Shown here piece after piece: positions 43,164-52,320 of a stretch of DNA of 64,000 nt. Numbering within the stretch: position 1 is the stretch's first letter; each line of letters starts with the position of its first letter. Source of the DNA: Streptomyces spinoverrucosus (GTDB lineage Bacteria; Actinomycetota; Actinomycetes; Streptomycetales; Streptomycetaceae); assembly GCF_015712165.1 (NCBI RefSeq), contig NZ_JADPZX010000001.1:1922001-1986000 (forward strand), written 5' to 3'. The position numbers and the translations under genes were made by a program. The notes below the pieces were generated by a model that saw only the letters and a list, made by a program, of their open reading frames with translations, had not been told where the DNA came from and ran no database searches.

Positions 43164-44705
43164 ATGACACGTGGAACTCCCGAATCCTCCACAGCACCCG
43201 ATACGACAACGGAGCCCTCGCAGACTGCTCCAGCGCCGGCGGAGACGACCGCCGCGGCGAGCGACAAACTCGACCCGGCGTTCATGCGCATGGCCGCTGT
43301 CCTGCTGCTGGCCTTGCTGATGGCACTGCTCGACGAGACCATCGTCAACGTCGGCGTCAAGACGCTGAGCGGTGAGTTCGGCTCGCCGCTCGCGACCGTC
43401 CAATGGGTCACCGCCGGCTATCTGCTCGCCGTCGCCGTCGCCACGCCGTTCGCCGGCTGGGCCGTCGACCGCTTCGGCGGGCGCACGATGTGGCTCGCCG
43501 CCGTTTCCCTGTTCGTGCTCGGCTCGGTGCTCTCCGGCTTCGCCTGGTCGATCGAGTCGCTCATCGTGTTCCGAGTGCTCCAGGGCCTCGGCGGCGGCAT
43601 GATCGTGCCGGTCGTGCAGAGCGTCCTCGCGACGACGGCGGGACCCGCGCGAGTCGCCAAGGCCATGGCCCTGATCTCGCTGCCGCTCACTCTCGGCCCG
43701 ATTCTCGGCCCTGTCCTCGGCGGTGTCCTCGTGGACGCGGTGAGCTGGCGCTGGATGTTCCTGATCAATCTGCCCATCGGCCTGATCGCCCTGCTGCTCG
43801 CGCTGCGCACCCTGCCCGCCGACCAGCACGCCGGCCGCCCCGAGGAGCGCCTCGACGTCCTCGGCCTCGCGCTCCTCTCCCCCGGCTTCGCCGCGTTGGT
43901 CTACGGCTTCACGACGGCCGCGCACTCCGGAGACGCCTCGTCCCCGAAGGTGCTGGTCGCCTTCGCCATCGGTGCGCTGCTGCTCGTCGGGTACGTGGTG
44001 CACGCGCTGCGCACTTCGGTCACTCCGCTCATCGACCTGCGCATGTTCACCAAGCGCGGCTTCACGATGGCCGTCATCACGATGTTCTTCGTCGGCGCCG
44101 TCGCCAACGCCCTGTTGCTCCTGACCCCGCTGTACTACCAGCAGTCCCGCGAGTTCGGCGCCCTGCACGCCGGCCTGCTGCTGATCCCCTCGGGCGTTCT
44201 CGGCGCCGCGGGCGCGATCACCTCCGGCAAGACCGCGAACAAGGTCACCGCGCGGTTGACCTCCACGGTCGGCATGCTGGTCACCGCGCTCGGCGCGCTC
44301 GCCTTCTCACAGATCGGCTCCAGCACGAACACCGCGTGGCTGTCCGTCGCGATCGGCCTCACCGGCTACGGCATCGGCCTGACCGCGCCCGGCACAATGG
44401 CGTTCATGTACAAGGCTGTCGGCGAGGCCAGCGCGCCGCGGGCCACCAGCGCGCTGTTCATCTTCAACCAGATCGGCGGAGCGCTCGGCATCGCGGCCAT
44501 CGCGATCACCCTGCAGGAGCGGCTCGGTGACACGGACGGCCACCCCGCCGCGGCGTACGGCGATTCGTACTGGGTCATCATCGCCTTCAGTGTGATCGCG
44601 GCCCTCGCGGCCCTGGTCCTACCCGGCTCCTTCCGCGCGGAGCCCCCACAGGAGCAGCAGCCCGACAGCACGCAGACCACGGCCCCCCAGTCCACCCCCG
44701 CCTGA
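43164..44705 (+). CDS. DHA2-family MFS drug exporter, 14 TMS
   Basis: The 513-residue protein starts at ATG 43164; an earlier in-frame ATG at 43047 overlaps the operator region. A polar N-terminal tail is followed by about 14 membrane helices. DHA2 motifs are seen: LDETIVNVGVKTL in TM1, WVTAGYLL, GWAVDRFGGRTMW (motif A loop), and GLGGGMIVPVVQS with GPILGPVLGGVLVD (motif C). Proton-driven export of the polyketide, hence self-protection, is the likely role. Divergent from marR and ended by a strong hairpin. Confidence 0.95.
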   Translation: MTRGTPESSTAPDTTTEPSQTAPAPAETTAAASDKLDPAFMRMAAVLLLALLMALLDETIVNVGVKTLSGEFGSPLATVQWVTAGYLLAVAVATPFAGWAVDRFGGRTMWLAAVSLFVLGSVLSGFAWSIESLIVFRVLQGLGGGMIVPVVQSVLATTAGPARVAKAMALISLPLTLGPILGPVLGGVLVDAVSWRWMFLINLPIGLIALLLALRTLPADQHAGRPEERLDVLGLALLSPGFAALVYGFTTAAHSGDASSPKVLVAFAIGALLLVGYVVHALRTSVTPLIDLRMFTKRGFTMAVITMFFVGAVANALLLLTPLYYQQSREFGALHAGLLLIPSGVLGAAGAITSGKTANKVTARLTSTVGMLVTALGALAFSQIGSSTNTAWLSVAIGLTGYGIGLTAPGTMAFMYKAVGEASAPRATSALFIFNQIGGALGIAAIAITLQERLGDTDGHPAAAYGDSYWVIIAFSVIAALAALVLPGSFRAEPPQEQQPDSTQTTAPQSTPA

Positions 44706-44727
44706 TCCACGAACCACCGCCTCCCCT

Positions 44728-44768
44728 GCCACCGGCCCGTCCAGAACGCCTCTGGGCGGGCCGGTGGC
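44728..44768 (+). terminator. Hairpin terminator after the exporter gene
   Basis: GCCACCGGCCCG-T-CCAGA pairs with TCTGG-GCGGGCCGGTGGC with one offset base and a 5-nt loop, 23 bp past the stop. Confidence 0.85.
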
Positions 44769-44790
44769 GTTCGCGGCGCGCCCCAACATC

Positions 44791-44809
44791 GCTGGACCAG
44801 AAATCCAGC
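44791..44809. promoter_or_regulatory. Inverted repeat upstream of the quinone oxidoreductase operon
   Basis: GCTGGA-7-TCCAGC lies about 50 bp before the start at 44858. The TGGA and TCCA cores are 11 bp apart, so it may be a SARP-related site, but here they are inverted, unlike the direct repeats elsewhere. Confidence 0.35.
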
Positions 44810-44857
44810 GCCCCCACCTACACCTGGGAATCCACCCGCTACCGCCCGCGAGGAACG

Positions 44858-45778
44858 ATGAAGGCACTGGTCACCACCAACCTGGACCCGCTGACCCTGG
44901 AGCTGCGCTCCGTACCCGACCCCCGCCCCCGCCCGGACGAGGCACTGGTCGAGGTCCACGCGACGGCCCTGAACAGGGCCGACCTCCTCCTCGCGGTGCG
45001 CCGCCCGGTCGGCTCCGGTCTCGGCCTGGACGTCGTCGGCACGGTCCTGCGCGCCGCGTCCGATGGCAGCGGCCCACCCACCGGCGCCCGCGTCACCGGC
45101 CTGGCCGCGAACGACGCCTGGGCGGAACTCGCCGCGGTCCGCACCGACCGCCTGGCGGTCATCCCTGACGCGGTCACCGACACCGACGCGGCCACCCTCC
45201 CTGTCGCCGGTCTCACGGCCCTCTACGCGCTCCGGAAAGCCGGCTGGCTCCTCGGCAAGCACACCCTCGTCACCGGCGCGAGCGGCGGCGTCGGCCGTGT
45301 GGCCGTGCAACTGGCCCGCGCGGGCGGCAGCGAGGTGACCGCCTGGGTCGGTTCCCCGGCCCGCGGCACGGGCCTCGCCGACTTCGGCGCCGAGGTCGTC
45401 GCCGGCTACGACGAGCCGCCCACCGCTGGCGTCGACATCCTCGTCGACAGCGTCGGAGGCGAGGTGTTCAGCACCGGCTACCGGCTCCTGCGCCGCGGCG
45501 GCGTCGCGACCGTCTTCGGCAACACGGTCCGCGCCGAGCTGCGCCTGCCCGCCGACTGGGGCCACGCCCGACCGGGCGTCCGCATCGAGTACCTGTTCCT
45601 GCTCGACGAGGTCACCCGACGCGACGTACCGGCAGACCTGACCCTCCTCCTGGACCTGGTCGCCACCGGAAAGCTCGTGGCCGAACCGGGTCTGCTCACA
45701 CCCTGGACCGATCCGCAGCGCGCGATCGGCGCGCTGTACTCCCGCGAGGTCAACGGCAAGGTCGTCCTGTCCATGTGA
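44858..45778 (+). CDS. Zinc-free MDR alcohol dehydrogenase / quinone oxidoreductase 1
   Basis: The 306-residue protein has a GroES-like N-terminal part (VEVHATALNRADLLLAVRRPVGSGLGLDVVGTV). The Rossmann motif is TLVTGASGGVGRVAVQLARAGG near residue 140. No zinc-ligand pattern is visible, as in quinone oxidoreductases and enoyl reductases. The protein uses NADPH to reduce quinones or enones. It is first in a five-gene rightward run ending in the amidohydrolase, after a terminator that insulates it from the exporter. Confidence 0.92.
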   Translation: MKALVTTNLDPLTLELRSVPDPRPRPDEALVEVHATALNRADLLLAVRRPVGSGLGLDVVGTVLRAASDGSGPPTGARVTGLAANDAWAELAAVRTDRLAVIPDAVTDTDAATLPVAGLTALYALRKAGWLLGKHTLVTGASGGVGRVAVQLARAGGSEVTAWVGSPARGTGLADFGAEVVAGYDEPPTAGVDILVDSVGGEVFSTGYRLLRRGGVATVFGNTVRAELRLPADWGHARPGVRIEYLFLLDEVTRRDVPADLTLLLDLVATGKLVAEPGLLTPWTDPQRAIGALYSREVNGKVVLSM

Positions 45779-45844
45779 CCCGCGGATGCCGCGACCCTCC
45801 GTCCTGCCGCGTCACCCACCCCGTCACCGCACCACGAGGTTCCC

Positions 45845-46822
45845 ATGCGACTGATCAGTTACCACGAGCACGGCTCCCCCGATGTCCTGCGTGTCGAGGA
45901 CGCCCCGGTCCCCAGCCCGGGCCCCGGCCAACTGCTGCTGCGCACCGAGGCCGTCGGCGTCAACTTCATCGAGACCCAGATGCGCGGCAACACCGCCCCG
46001 TTCCCGTCCCCGTTGCCCGGCCGCCCCGGCGGTGATGTGGTGGGCCGGGTCGAGGTACTTGGCCCGGAGACCGACGGCCCGGCGCCGGGCACCCGGGTCG
46101 CGGCGTTCGGCGTGCCCGCCGCGTACGCGGACCAGGTCGTCGTCGAGGCCGAGCGCGTCCTCATCGTGCCCGAGGGGATCGACGCGGCCACCGCGACCGC
46201 CCTCGGATCCACCGCGCAGACCGCGTGGAGCGTTCTCGACGCGGCCCGTGTCGCCAAGGGCGACACGGTGCTCGTGCATGCCGCGGCCGGCGCGATCGGA
46301 CATCTCGTCACCCAGCTCGCGAAACTTCGTGGGGCGGGGCGGGTCATCGGCACGGTCGGCTCGCCGGCGAAGGCCGACTTCGTCCTCGCGCACGGCGCGG
46401 ACGACGTCATCGACTACCGGCAGCCCGACTGGGCCGACAAGGTCCGCGAACTCACTGGCGGCCAGGGTGTCGACGTGGTGCTCGACAGCGTCGAGGGCGC
46501 CGTGTTCAAGGACGGCTTGAAGCTGCTCAAGCCGTACGGGCGGCTCGTCTACTACGGCTTCGCGGGCGCCGACGGCGAGGTGGCGAAGGTGGCGATGACC
46601 GAACTCCTCGGTCTCACCTACGTGGTGGGCACCTCGCTCGATGCCTGGGCCAAGGCCGACCCGACGCGCGTCGCCGAAGCGCGCGCGGAGCTGGTGCGCA
46701 TGGTGGCGTCGGGCGATCTGCGCGTCGCCGTGCACGCCACGCTGCCGCTGACCGAGGCGGCCGAGGCCCACCGGGTCATCGAGAACCGTACCCAGCTGGG
46801 CCGTGTCGTCCTCGTCCCCTGA
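45845..46822 (+). CDS. MDR quinone oxidoreductase 2
   Basis: The 325-residue QOR-family protein opens [46 protein letters not shown]. It has the [15 protein letters not shown] loop and [37 protein letters not shown] as the NADPH-binding region. It has no zinc ligands. It is only distantly related to the preceding MDR protein. Neither product nor substrate can be assigned from sequence, but quinone or enone reduction during tailoring is the family expectation. It is followed after 31 bp by the FAD monooxygenase. Confidence 0.93.
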   Translation: MRLISYHEHGSPDVLRVEDAPVPSPGPGQLLLRTEAVGVNFIETQMRGNTAPFPSPLPGRPGGDVVGRVEVLGPETDGPAPGTRVAAFGVPAAYADQVVVEAERVLIVPEGIDAATATALGSTAQTAWSVLDAARVAKGDTVLVHAAAGAIGHLVTQLAKLRGAGRVIGTVGSPAKADFVLAHGADDVIDYRQPDWADKVRELTGGQGVDVVLDSVEGAVFKDGLKLLKPYGRLVYYGFAGADGEVAKVAMTELLGLTYVVGTSLDAWAKADPTRVAEARAELVRMVASGDLRVAVHATLPLTEAAEAHRVIENRTQLGRVVLVP

Positions 46823-46853
46823 GCCCAGAGCAAGCCCGGAGGGAGCCCGTCCA

Positions 46854-48524
46854 ATGACGCAGAGAACGCAGCAGTCCGATCCGCCCGGCACACCGTTGCC
46901 GACCGCCGTGCCCGACGAGACCGTCCCCGTCCTCATCGCGGGGGCGGGCCCCGGCGGCCTCAGCGCGGCCGTCTTCCTCGGCCTGCACGGCGTACCGGCC
47001 CTGGTGGTAGAGCGGCACCCGAGCACGTCGACCGCGGTGAAGGCCACAGGCCAGTACCCGCACACGATGGAGGCCCTGGCCATCGCGGGCGCCGCCGAGA
47101 CCGTACGGGAGCGGGGGCGCGCGTACCGCAGCGACTTCCACATGGTCGTCGCGAAGACCCTCGCGGGTCCCGTACTGCGCACGCTGATGAGCGGCGACCA
47201 GCTGAGCATGCGGCACGTCTCGCCAGAGGACTGGGGCACCGCGAGCCAGTCCGCCGTGGAGGGCGTGCTCGCGGACCGGGCGGCGGAACTTGGCGCCCGG
47301 CTGCGTTTCTCGACCCGGCTGATGTCGATCACCCAGGACGCCGACGGGGTCACAGGGATCGCCGAGCACACGGAAACCGGGGAGCAGCGCGTCATCCGGG
47401 CGAAGTACCTGGTAGCGGCGGACGGCTGGCGCAGCGGCATCCGGCAGTCCCTCGGCATCGCGATGCGCGGCCGGGGCACGGTCGGCAAGGTGCTGCGCGT
47501 CCTGTTCGAGGCCGATCTGAGCGAGCCGCTGTCCCACACGGACGGCGCCGCCGACGGCCGCCGGTTCACCGCACTGCACGTGGGGCACGCGGTCCTGTTC
47601 AACACCGAGGTCCCCGGCCTGTACGGGTATTTCCGCAACCTCACGCCCGAGCTGCCGGACGGCTGGTGGACGAACAGGGACACCGTCGCCGCGCAGATCG
47701 GTTCCGACCTCGGTATCCCGGACACCCCGCTGAAGATCGAGGAGATAGGCGAGACGGAGATCTCCTGTGGTGTCGCCGAACGCTTCCGCGATGGCCGGGT
47801 GCTGCTCGTCGGTGACGCCGCGCATGTGATGCCGCCGACCGGTGGCATGGGTGGCAACACCGCCTACCTGGACGGTCTTTACCTCGGCTGGAAGCTCGCG
47901 GCAGTGCTGAACGGCACGGCGGGCGAGGCGCTGCTCGACAGCCACGAGGCCGAGCGCCGCCCGTACGCCGAGGAACTGGTGGAGCAGCAGTTCGCCAACC
48001 TCGTGGACCGTATCTCGCCTGAACTCGCGGACAAGTCCCTGGCCGCGCCGCTGCCGCCGCCGGTCATGGCGTTCGGTTACCGCTACCCGAAGGGGGCCGT
48101 GCTCAGCGAGCCGCATGACGACGGCGAGTTGTTCGAGGATCCCGCCCGGCCCACCGGCCGTCCCGGCTCCCACGCCCCGTACGTCCCTCTCACCCGGGCT
48201 GACGGCTCAGCCACCTCGACGACGGCTCTTTTCGGGCACGCGTTCGTGCTCCTCACCGGGCCCGACGGGGCGGCATGGACCGAGGGCGCCTCCGCCTCAG
48301 CGGACGCCCTCGGCGTGGCCGTCCAGGTGCACCGCGTCGGGCCCGGTACCGAATTGCTGGACGCCGAGGGGGCGTTCGCCGACGCGTACGGCATCGGCTC
48401 CGACGGGGCCTCTCTGGTGCGGCCCGACCGGTTCGTGGCATGGCGGTCCGCGGGAGCGCACCCGGACCCGGCCGCCGAGATCGAGCGCGTGCTGCGGCAC
48501 GTACTGCACCGGCCCGTGCACTGA
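46854..48524 (+). CDS. FAD-dependent aromatic hydroxylase (PHBH family)
   Basis: The 556-residue protein starts at ATG 46854 with GGAGGG. FAD-binding motifs: [21 protein letters not shown] with VVERH, the DG motif [17 protein letters not shown], and [26 protein letters not shown]. The C-terminal ~120 residues form the thioredoxin-like domain usual in polyketide hydroxylases such as PgaE and RdmE. It hydroxylates an aromatic or quinone ring, or performs Baeyer-Villiger chemistry, with NADPH and O2. It is in one run with the MDR proteins and the ketoreductase. Confidence 0.94.
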   Translation: MTQRTQQSDPPGTPLPTAVPDETVPVLIAGAGPGGLSAAVFLGLHGVPALVVERHPSTSTAVKATGQYPHTMEALAIAGAAETVRERGRAYRSDFHMVVAKTLAGPVLRTLMSGDQLSMRHVSPEDWGTASQSAVEGVLADRAAELGARLRFSTRLMSITQDADGVTGIAEHTETGEQRVIRAKYLVAADGWRSGIRQSLGIAMRGRGTVGKVLRVLFEADLSEPLSHTDGAADGRRFTALHVGHAVLFNTEVPGLYGYFRNLTPELPDGWWTNRDTVAAQIGSDLGIPDTPLKIEEIGETEISCGVAERFRDGRVLLVGDAAHVMPPTGGMGGNTAYLDGLYLGWKLAAVLNGTAGEALLDSHEAERRPYAEELVEQQFANLVDRISPELADKSLAAPLPPPVMAFGYRYPKGAVLSEPHDDGELFEDPARPTGRPGSHAPYVPLTRADGSATSTTALFGHAFVLLTGPDGAAWTEGASASADALGVAVQVHRVGPGTELLDAEGAFADAYGIGSDGASLVRPDRFVAWRSAGAHPDPAAEIERVLRHVLHRPVH

Positions 48525-48583
48525 ACGGCCCGCTTCTCGAACCGCACCGAACCTCCCTGATAGCCGTGGCGAAAGGACTCAGC

Positions 48584-49405
48584 ATGGCAGTGGCAGAAGC
48601 AGCCGCTCACAACGAGAACGCGAAGGCGGAGGACCGGCGGGTCGCTCTGGTCACCGGTGGCACGAGCGGTATCGGCCTCGCCGTCGCCGAACTGCTCGCG
48701 GAGCAGGGGCACGCGGTGTTCCTGTGTGGCCGGGACGGCGCGACGGTCGCCGCCGCCGTGGACAAACTGCGCGGCCGTGGCTTCGAGGCCGACGGCGTCG
48801 CCGCCGACGTCACGTCGAAATCGGACATCCAGCGCCTGGTCCGCTCCACGGTGGACCGCTTCGGCCCCATCCACGTCCTCGTCAACAACGCGGGGCGAGG
48901 CGGTGGGGGGATGACCGCCGAACTCCCCGACGAGCTTTGGGAGGCGGTCATCGAGACCAACCTCAACAGTGTCTTCCGCATCACCCGCGAGGTGCTGTCC
49001 CACGGCGGCATGCTGGAACGCGGCCACGGCCGTGTCATCAACATCGCCTCCACCGGCGGCAAGCAGGGCGTCGAACTGGCCGCCCCGTACTCCGCGTCGA
49101 AGCACGGCGTCATCGGATTCACGAAGGCGCTCGGCAAGGAACTCGCGCAGTCCGGGGTCACCGTGAACGCGGTCTGTCCCGGCTATGTGGAGACCCCGAT
49201 GGCAGCCCGGGTGCGCCAGGGTTACGCGGCGCACTGGGGCACCACGGAGGACGAGGTCCTGACGAAGTTTCAGGCGAAGATCCCCCTCGGCCGCTACTCG
49301 ACCCCCGAGGAGGTCGCGGGCCTGGTCGGCTACCTCGCCGGCGACCTGGCCGCCTCGATCACGGCTCAGGCCCTGAACGTGTGCGGCGGTCTGGGTAACT
49401 ACTGA
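48584..49405 (+). CDS. ActIII-type C9 polyketide ketoreductase
   Basis: The 273-residue SDR has TGGTSGIG, NNAGRGGGGMTAELPDELW, INIASTGGKQGVELAAPYSASKHGV with the catalytic Tyr and Lys, VNAVCPGYVETPMAA and the C-terminal ALNVCGGLGNY. It follows actinorhodin ActIII almost block for block. It regiospecifically reduces the C9 carbonyl of the nascent polyketide before the first ring is formed, which fits the didomain aromatase. ATG 48584 follows GAAAGGA. It is unusual in lying 28 kb from the minimal PKS genes. Confidence 0.96.
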   Translation: MAVAEAAAHNENAKAEDRRVALVTGGTSGIGLAVAELLAEQGHAVFLCGRDGATVAAAVDKLRGRGFEADGVAADVTSKSDIQRLVRSTVDRFGPIHVLVNNAGRGGGGMTAELPDELWEAVIETNLNSVFRITREVLSHGGMLERGHGRVINIASTGGKQGVELAAPYSASKHGVIGFTKALGKELAQSGVTVNAVCPGYVETPMAARVRQGYAAHWGTTEDEVLTKFQAKIPLGRYSTPEEVAGLVGYLAGDLAASITAQALNVCGGLGNY

Positions 49406-49430
49406 CGGCGGCCGGGTCGAGGGCGGGGGC

Positions 49431-49457
49431 GGGGGCGGGGAGCGTGGTCCCGCCCCC
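49431..49457 (+). terminator. Hairpin after the ketoreductase gene
   Basis: GGGGGCGGG pairs with CCCGCCCCC over a 9-nt loop, 25 bp past the stop. It lies in a G-rich tract. Confidence 0.55.
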
Positions 49458-49512
49458 GACCCGTGAGCGTCCCGGACCGAGCACGCCCTGAATCCCGGGC
49501 GCAGCCTACGGA

Positions 49513-49535
49513 TGCCGGGGGCAGCGCCCCCGGCA
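49513..49535 (+). promoter_or_regulatory. Perfect hairpin just before the amidohydrolase start
   Basis: TGCCGGGGGC and GCCCCCGGCA around AGC, ending 13 bases before the TTG start and touching the ribosome-site region. It may be a terminator, a leader structure limiting translation, or a common Streptomyces intergenic palindrome. Confidence 0.6.
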
Positions 49536-49548
49536 GAAACGAGGGACC

Positions 49549-50757
49549 TTGATCAGGTACTACACGGCGGACCGGCTGATCACCGGCGATCGGGGCAGAT
49601 GCATCCGGGACGGCGGAGTGCTGGTGGACGACGGCCTGATCCGATGGGCAGGGCCCGACAAGGAGGTGCCGCGGCGGCTGCGGAGGGAGAGCGAGCATGT
49701 GGCGCTCGGACCGCTCACGCTGCTGCCCGGGCTCATCGACAGCCATGTCCATCTGGCGCTGGACGGCACGCCCGGCGCCATGGACCGGGTGCGGACGGCC
49801 TCCCAAGACGAGTTGTACGCGCAGATGCTGCGCAACGCGGCCGAGTTGCTGTGCGCGGGCGTGACCACCGCCCGGGACCTCGGCGCGCCCGGCGGTCTCG
49901 GTGTGCGCGTCCGCGACACGATCCGCTCGGGCCTCGCTCCCGGGCCCGAACTGGTGGTGTCCGGAGCGCCGCTGACCGTGCCGCACGGGCACTGCTGGTT
50001 CATGGGTGGGGCCGGCGTCGGCGAACAGGCGTTGCGGCAGGTGGTACGGGAACAGATCCGCGCCGGTGTCGACGTCATCAAGGTCATGGCGACCGGCGGG
50101 GCGCTGACGCACGGTTCGGCCGCATGGGAGGGGCAGTTCACGGAGGCGGAGCTTGCGGCGGTCTTCGACGAGGCGACGCGTGCGGGTCTGCCCGTCGCCG
50201 CGCACGCGCACGGTACGGAGGGGATAGCAGCCTCCCTGCGGGCCGGGGTGCACACCATCGAGCACTGCAGCTTCCTCGACGCGTCCGGCGCGATCGTCCC
50301 GGATCACGGCCTCATACGCCGGCTCGCCGCGAAGGGCGTTTATGTCTGTCCGACCATCAGCGTCCGCTTCACCAAGCACTGGGACCGACGCACCCCGGAC
50401 CGACTGCCCGCCCTGCCGGCCCTGTACCGGCAGGGCGTCCTTGTCGTCGCGGGCACCGACGCGGGCACCGACGGCGCGCCTCACCGCGCGTACGTCGAGG
50501 GCCTGATCGGCATGGCCCGGCTCGGTCTGCCGCCCGCGGAGATCCTGGAGGCCGCGACGTCCCGCGCGGCCCGCGCCCTGCGCGTCGAGACGCTGACTGG
50601 CCGGATCGCACCCGGCCTGCGCGCCGACCTCATAGCGGTCGAGGGCGACCCGCTGCACGACGTCACGGCCCTGCGGGCCCTGCGCCTCGTCGTCGCGAGG
50701 GGACAGGAAGTCCGCTCACCGTCCCAACCGCTCCACACCGACGAGTGGGTGCAGTGA
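49549..50757 (+). CDS. Amidohydrolase-superfamily protein
   Basis: The 402-residue TIM-barrel metal hydrolase has metal ligands in LIDSHVHLALDG (His-x-His), a Lys in DVIKVMATGG, His in VAAHAHGTEG, His in TIEHCSF and Asp in VVAGTDAGTD. This is the imidazolonepropionase/Xaa-Pro dipeptidase-like subgroup, with a C-terminal beta-sandwich segment (GRIAPGLRADLIAVEGDP). The start appears to be TTG 49549 with GAGGGA upstream. Rishirilide-type clusters contain one amidohydrolase gene. It may act as a lactonase, decarboxylase or cyclase on the polyketide rather than on an amide. It is the last recognisable gene of the polyketide cluster. Confidence 0.9.
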   Translation: MIRYYTADRLITGDRGRCIRDGGVLVDDGLIRWAGPDKEVPRRLRRESEHVALGPLTLLPGLIDSHVHLALDGTPGAMDRVRTASQDELYAQMLRNAAELLCAGVTTARDLGAPGGLGVRVRDTIRSGLAPGPELVVSGAPLTVPHGHCWFMGGAGVGEQALRQVVREQIRAGVDVIKVMATGGALTHGSAAWEGQFTEAELAAVFDEATRAGLPVAAHAHGTEGIAASLRAGVHTIEHCSFLDASGAIVPDHGLIRRLAAKGVYVCPTISVRFTKHWDRRTPDRLPALPALYRQGVLVVAGTDAGTDGAPHRAYVEGLIGMARLGLPPAEILEAATSRAARALRVETLTGRIAPGLRADLIAVEGDPLHDVTALRALRLVVARGQEVRSPSQPLHTDEWVQ

Positions 50758-51552
50758 GCGGTTCGGATGGCCTACGCGCACCGTGGGCTGGCCGGGCTGC
50801 AGACATGGCCCGGCATGTGTACGAGCACGAAGCGTTCGGCCGTACGAGCACAGTGCCGGGGCTTGGAGCCGCGCTCTGTCGCGTCTCCACCGCCACCGGC
50901 GACGCTTCCCTCATGCATGGTGAACCCGAACGCCCCACGCCCGGAACATCACCGGCTCCGTCCCCGGACGACCTGGCCCTCCCGCTGGCCTGTGCCCTGT
51001 TCGCCCAGGACGCCATGTGGGCCGCTGCCCGTCTCCTGGGGCTCCCCCCGGACCCCGCCCCACCGTCTCATGACTTCTCCCCATACGCTCGCACGCTCGG
51101 CGTCTGAGCGGGAGGGGCCGCGCCATCCAGCTCGCGGACACACGCACGCGAAGTTCCACAGCCTCGCCCCTGGGCGCGCCTGGTCCGTCTCATCTGCCGA
51201 GCCACCGTGATCAGACCCAGCACCAGACCGGGCCCGCGTCCGAACGAGCGGTCAGACAGGAGTAGAACTCACCCGGGAAGCATGACAGTTCGGCCAACGG
51301 CTCTCACCGGGCATCGTGATGCAGCAGACTCATCCCCACGGCCTTCGCGCTGGAGAGGCACCACTCGACGCCGGACGTTAAAGATCAAGCTAGGACCACG
51401 GTCGCGTCGCAGACCAGGGGGCGTTCTCACTGTTGCACCAGCAGCGATCCCGCCCCGTCCGGCTGTAGCCCGGTCAGCTCCTCGATCTTCGGCCGGTGCG
51501 CCAGATGCAGTGCCGGTGCCTGAACCTTCCCGGCTGCTCCAGCACCCGCGCC
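50758..51552. other. Intergenic, ~800 bp, no confident gene
   Basis: A 100-codon open frame at 50805-51107 (MARHVYEHEAFGRT...) has gene-like length but no motif, no clear ribosome site and strong shadow character. I do not call it. The rest shows nothing recognisable. This marks the edge between the polyketide cluster and the transporter operon. Confidence 0.5.
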
Positions 51553-51606
51553 CCGAAGCGGGCCCTCGACCGAGACCGACGTCTCGCAGTCGAGGGCCCG
51601 CTTCGG
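51553..51606 (-). terminator. Very strong hairpin downstream of urtE
   Basis: Perfect 18-bp arms (51553-51570 and 51589-51606, core CCGAAGCGGGCCCTCGAC) enclose a second small stem CGAGAC-4-GTCTCG. It lies 20 bp beyond the urtE stop and serves as terminator of the urt operon, possibly in both directions. Confidence 0.88.
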
Positions 51607-51625
51607 CGGATAGCCGACCCGAATC

Positions 51626-52318
51626 TCACACGCTGAGTGCCGCCCGTACGATCTGTTCGGCGCCCGTGCCGCCCTCTCCGGTCGAGGTCACCCGGCCCGC
51701 TTCCAGGACGTAGTAGTGCTGGGCAGCCCGCATGGCGAAGCCGACGTGTTGTTCGACGAGGAGCACGGACAGGCCACCGCGCCGGGTCAGGGCGAGGATC
51801 GTCTCCTCGATCTCGGCGACGACCGAGGGCTGGATGCCCTCGGTGGGTTCGTCGAGGAGGAGCAGCTTCGGTCGGGTGATCAGGGCGCGGGCGATGGCGA
51901 GTTGCTGGCGCTGACCGCCGGAGAGGAGACCGGCGCGGCGGCCGGACAGCTCGCGCAGGACGGGGAAGAGGTCCAGGGCCTCGGCGACGGCCTCCTTGCC
52001 GCCGCTGCGGCCGTCCGCGACGAGTTGGAGGTTCTCGGCCGTGGTCAGGTGCGGGAAGGACTGCTGTCCCTGTGGGACGTAGGCCATGCCGCGGGCCACC
52101 CGCTGGTGCGGGGCGAGGCGGGTGATGTTCTCGCCGTCGAGCAGGACGGTGCCGTTCTTCGGCTTGATCAGGCCCATGGCGGCGCGCAGCAGGGTGCTCT
52201 TGCCGGCGCCGTTGTGGCCGAGGACGGTGGCGACGCCGTCCTTCGGGACCGAGACCGTCACGCCGTGCAGCACCGTGGTGCGGTCGTAGCCGGCCTGGAC
52301 GGAACTGATCTCCAGCAT
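51626..52318 (-). CDS. urtE: Urea/amide ABC transporter ATPase UrtE
   Basis: The 230-residue LivF-type ATPase has Walker A LGHNGAGKST near residue 34, Q-loop VPQGQQSFPHLTTAENL, signature LLSGGQRQQLAIARAL, Walker B LLLLDEPTEGIQPS and H-loop LLVEQHVGFA. It pairs with UrtD to power the UrtB/UrtC channel. ATG 52318 lies 2 bp after the urtD stop, so the two are coupled. It is the last gene of the five-gene operon and is followed by a strong hairpin. The gene order A-B-C-D-E is the standard one for urea uptake systems. Confidence 0.94.
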   Translation of the reverse strand: MLEISSVQAGYDRTTVLHGVTVSVPKDGVATVLGHNGAGKSTLLRAAMGLIKPKNGTVLLDGENITRLAPHQRVARGMAYVPQGQQSFPHLTTAENLQLVADGRSGGKEAVAEALDLFPVLRELSGRRAGLLSGGQRQQLAIARALITRPKLLLLDEPTEGIQPSVVAEIEETILALTRRGGLSVLLVEQHVGFAMRAAQHYYVLEAGRVTSTGEGGTGAEQIVRAALSV

Positions 52319-52320
52319 GG

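Noticed and set aside
50805..51107. Possible 100-codon gene after the amidohydrolase
   Set aside because: No motif, no convincing ribosome site, and low-complexity Pro/Ala content; treated as non-coding.
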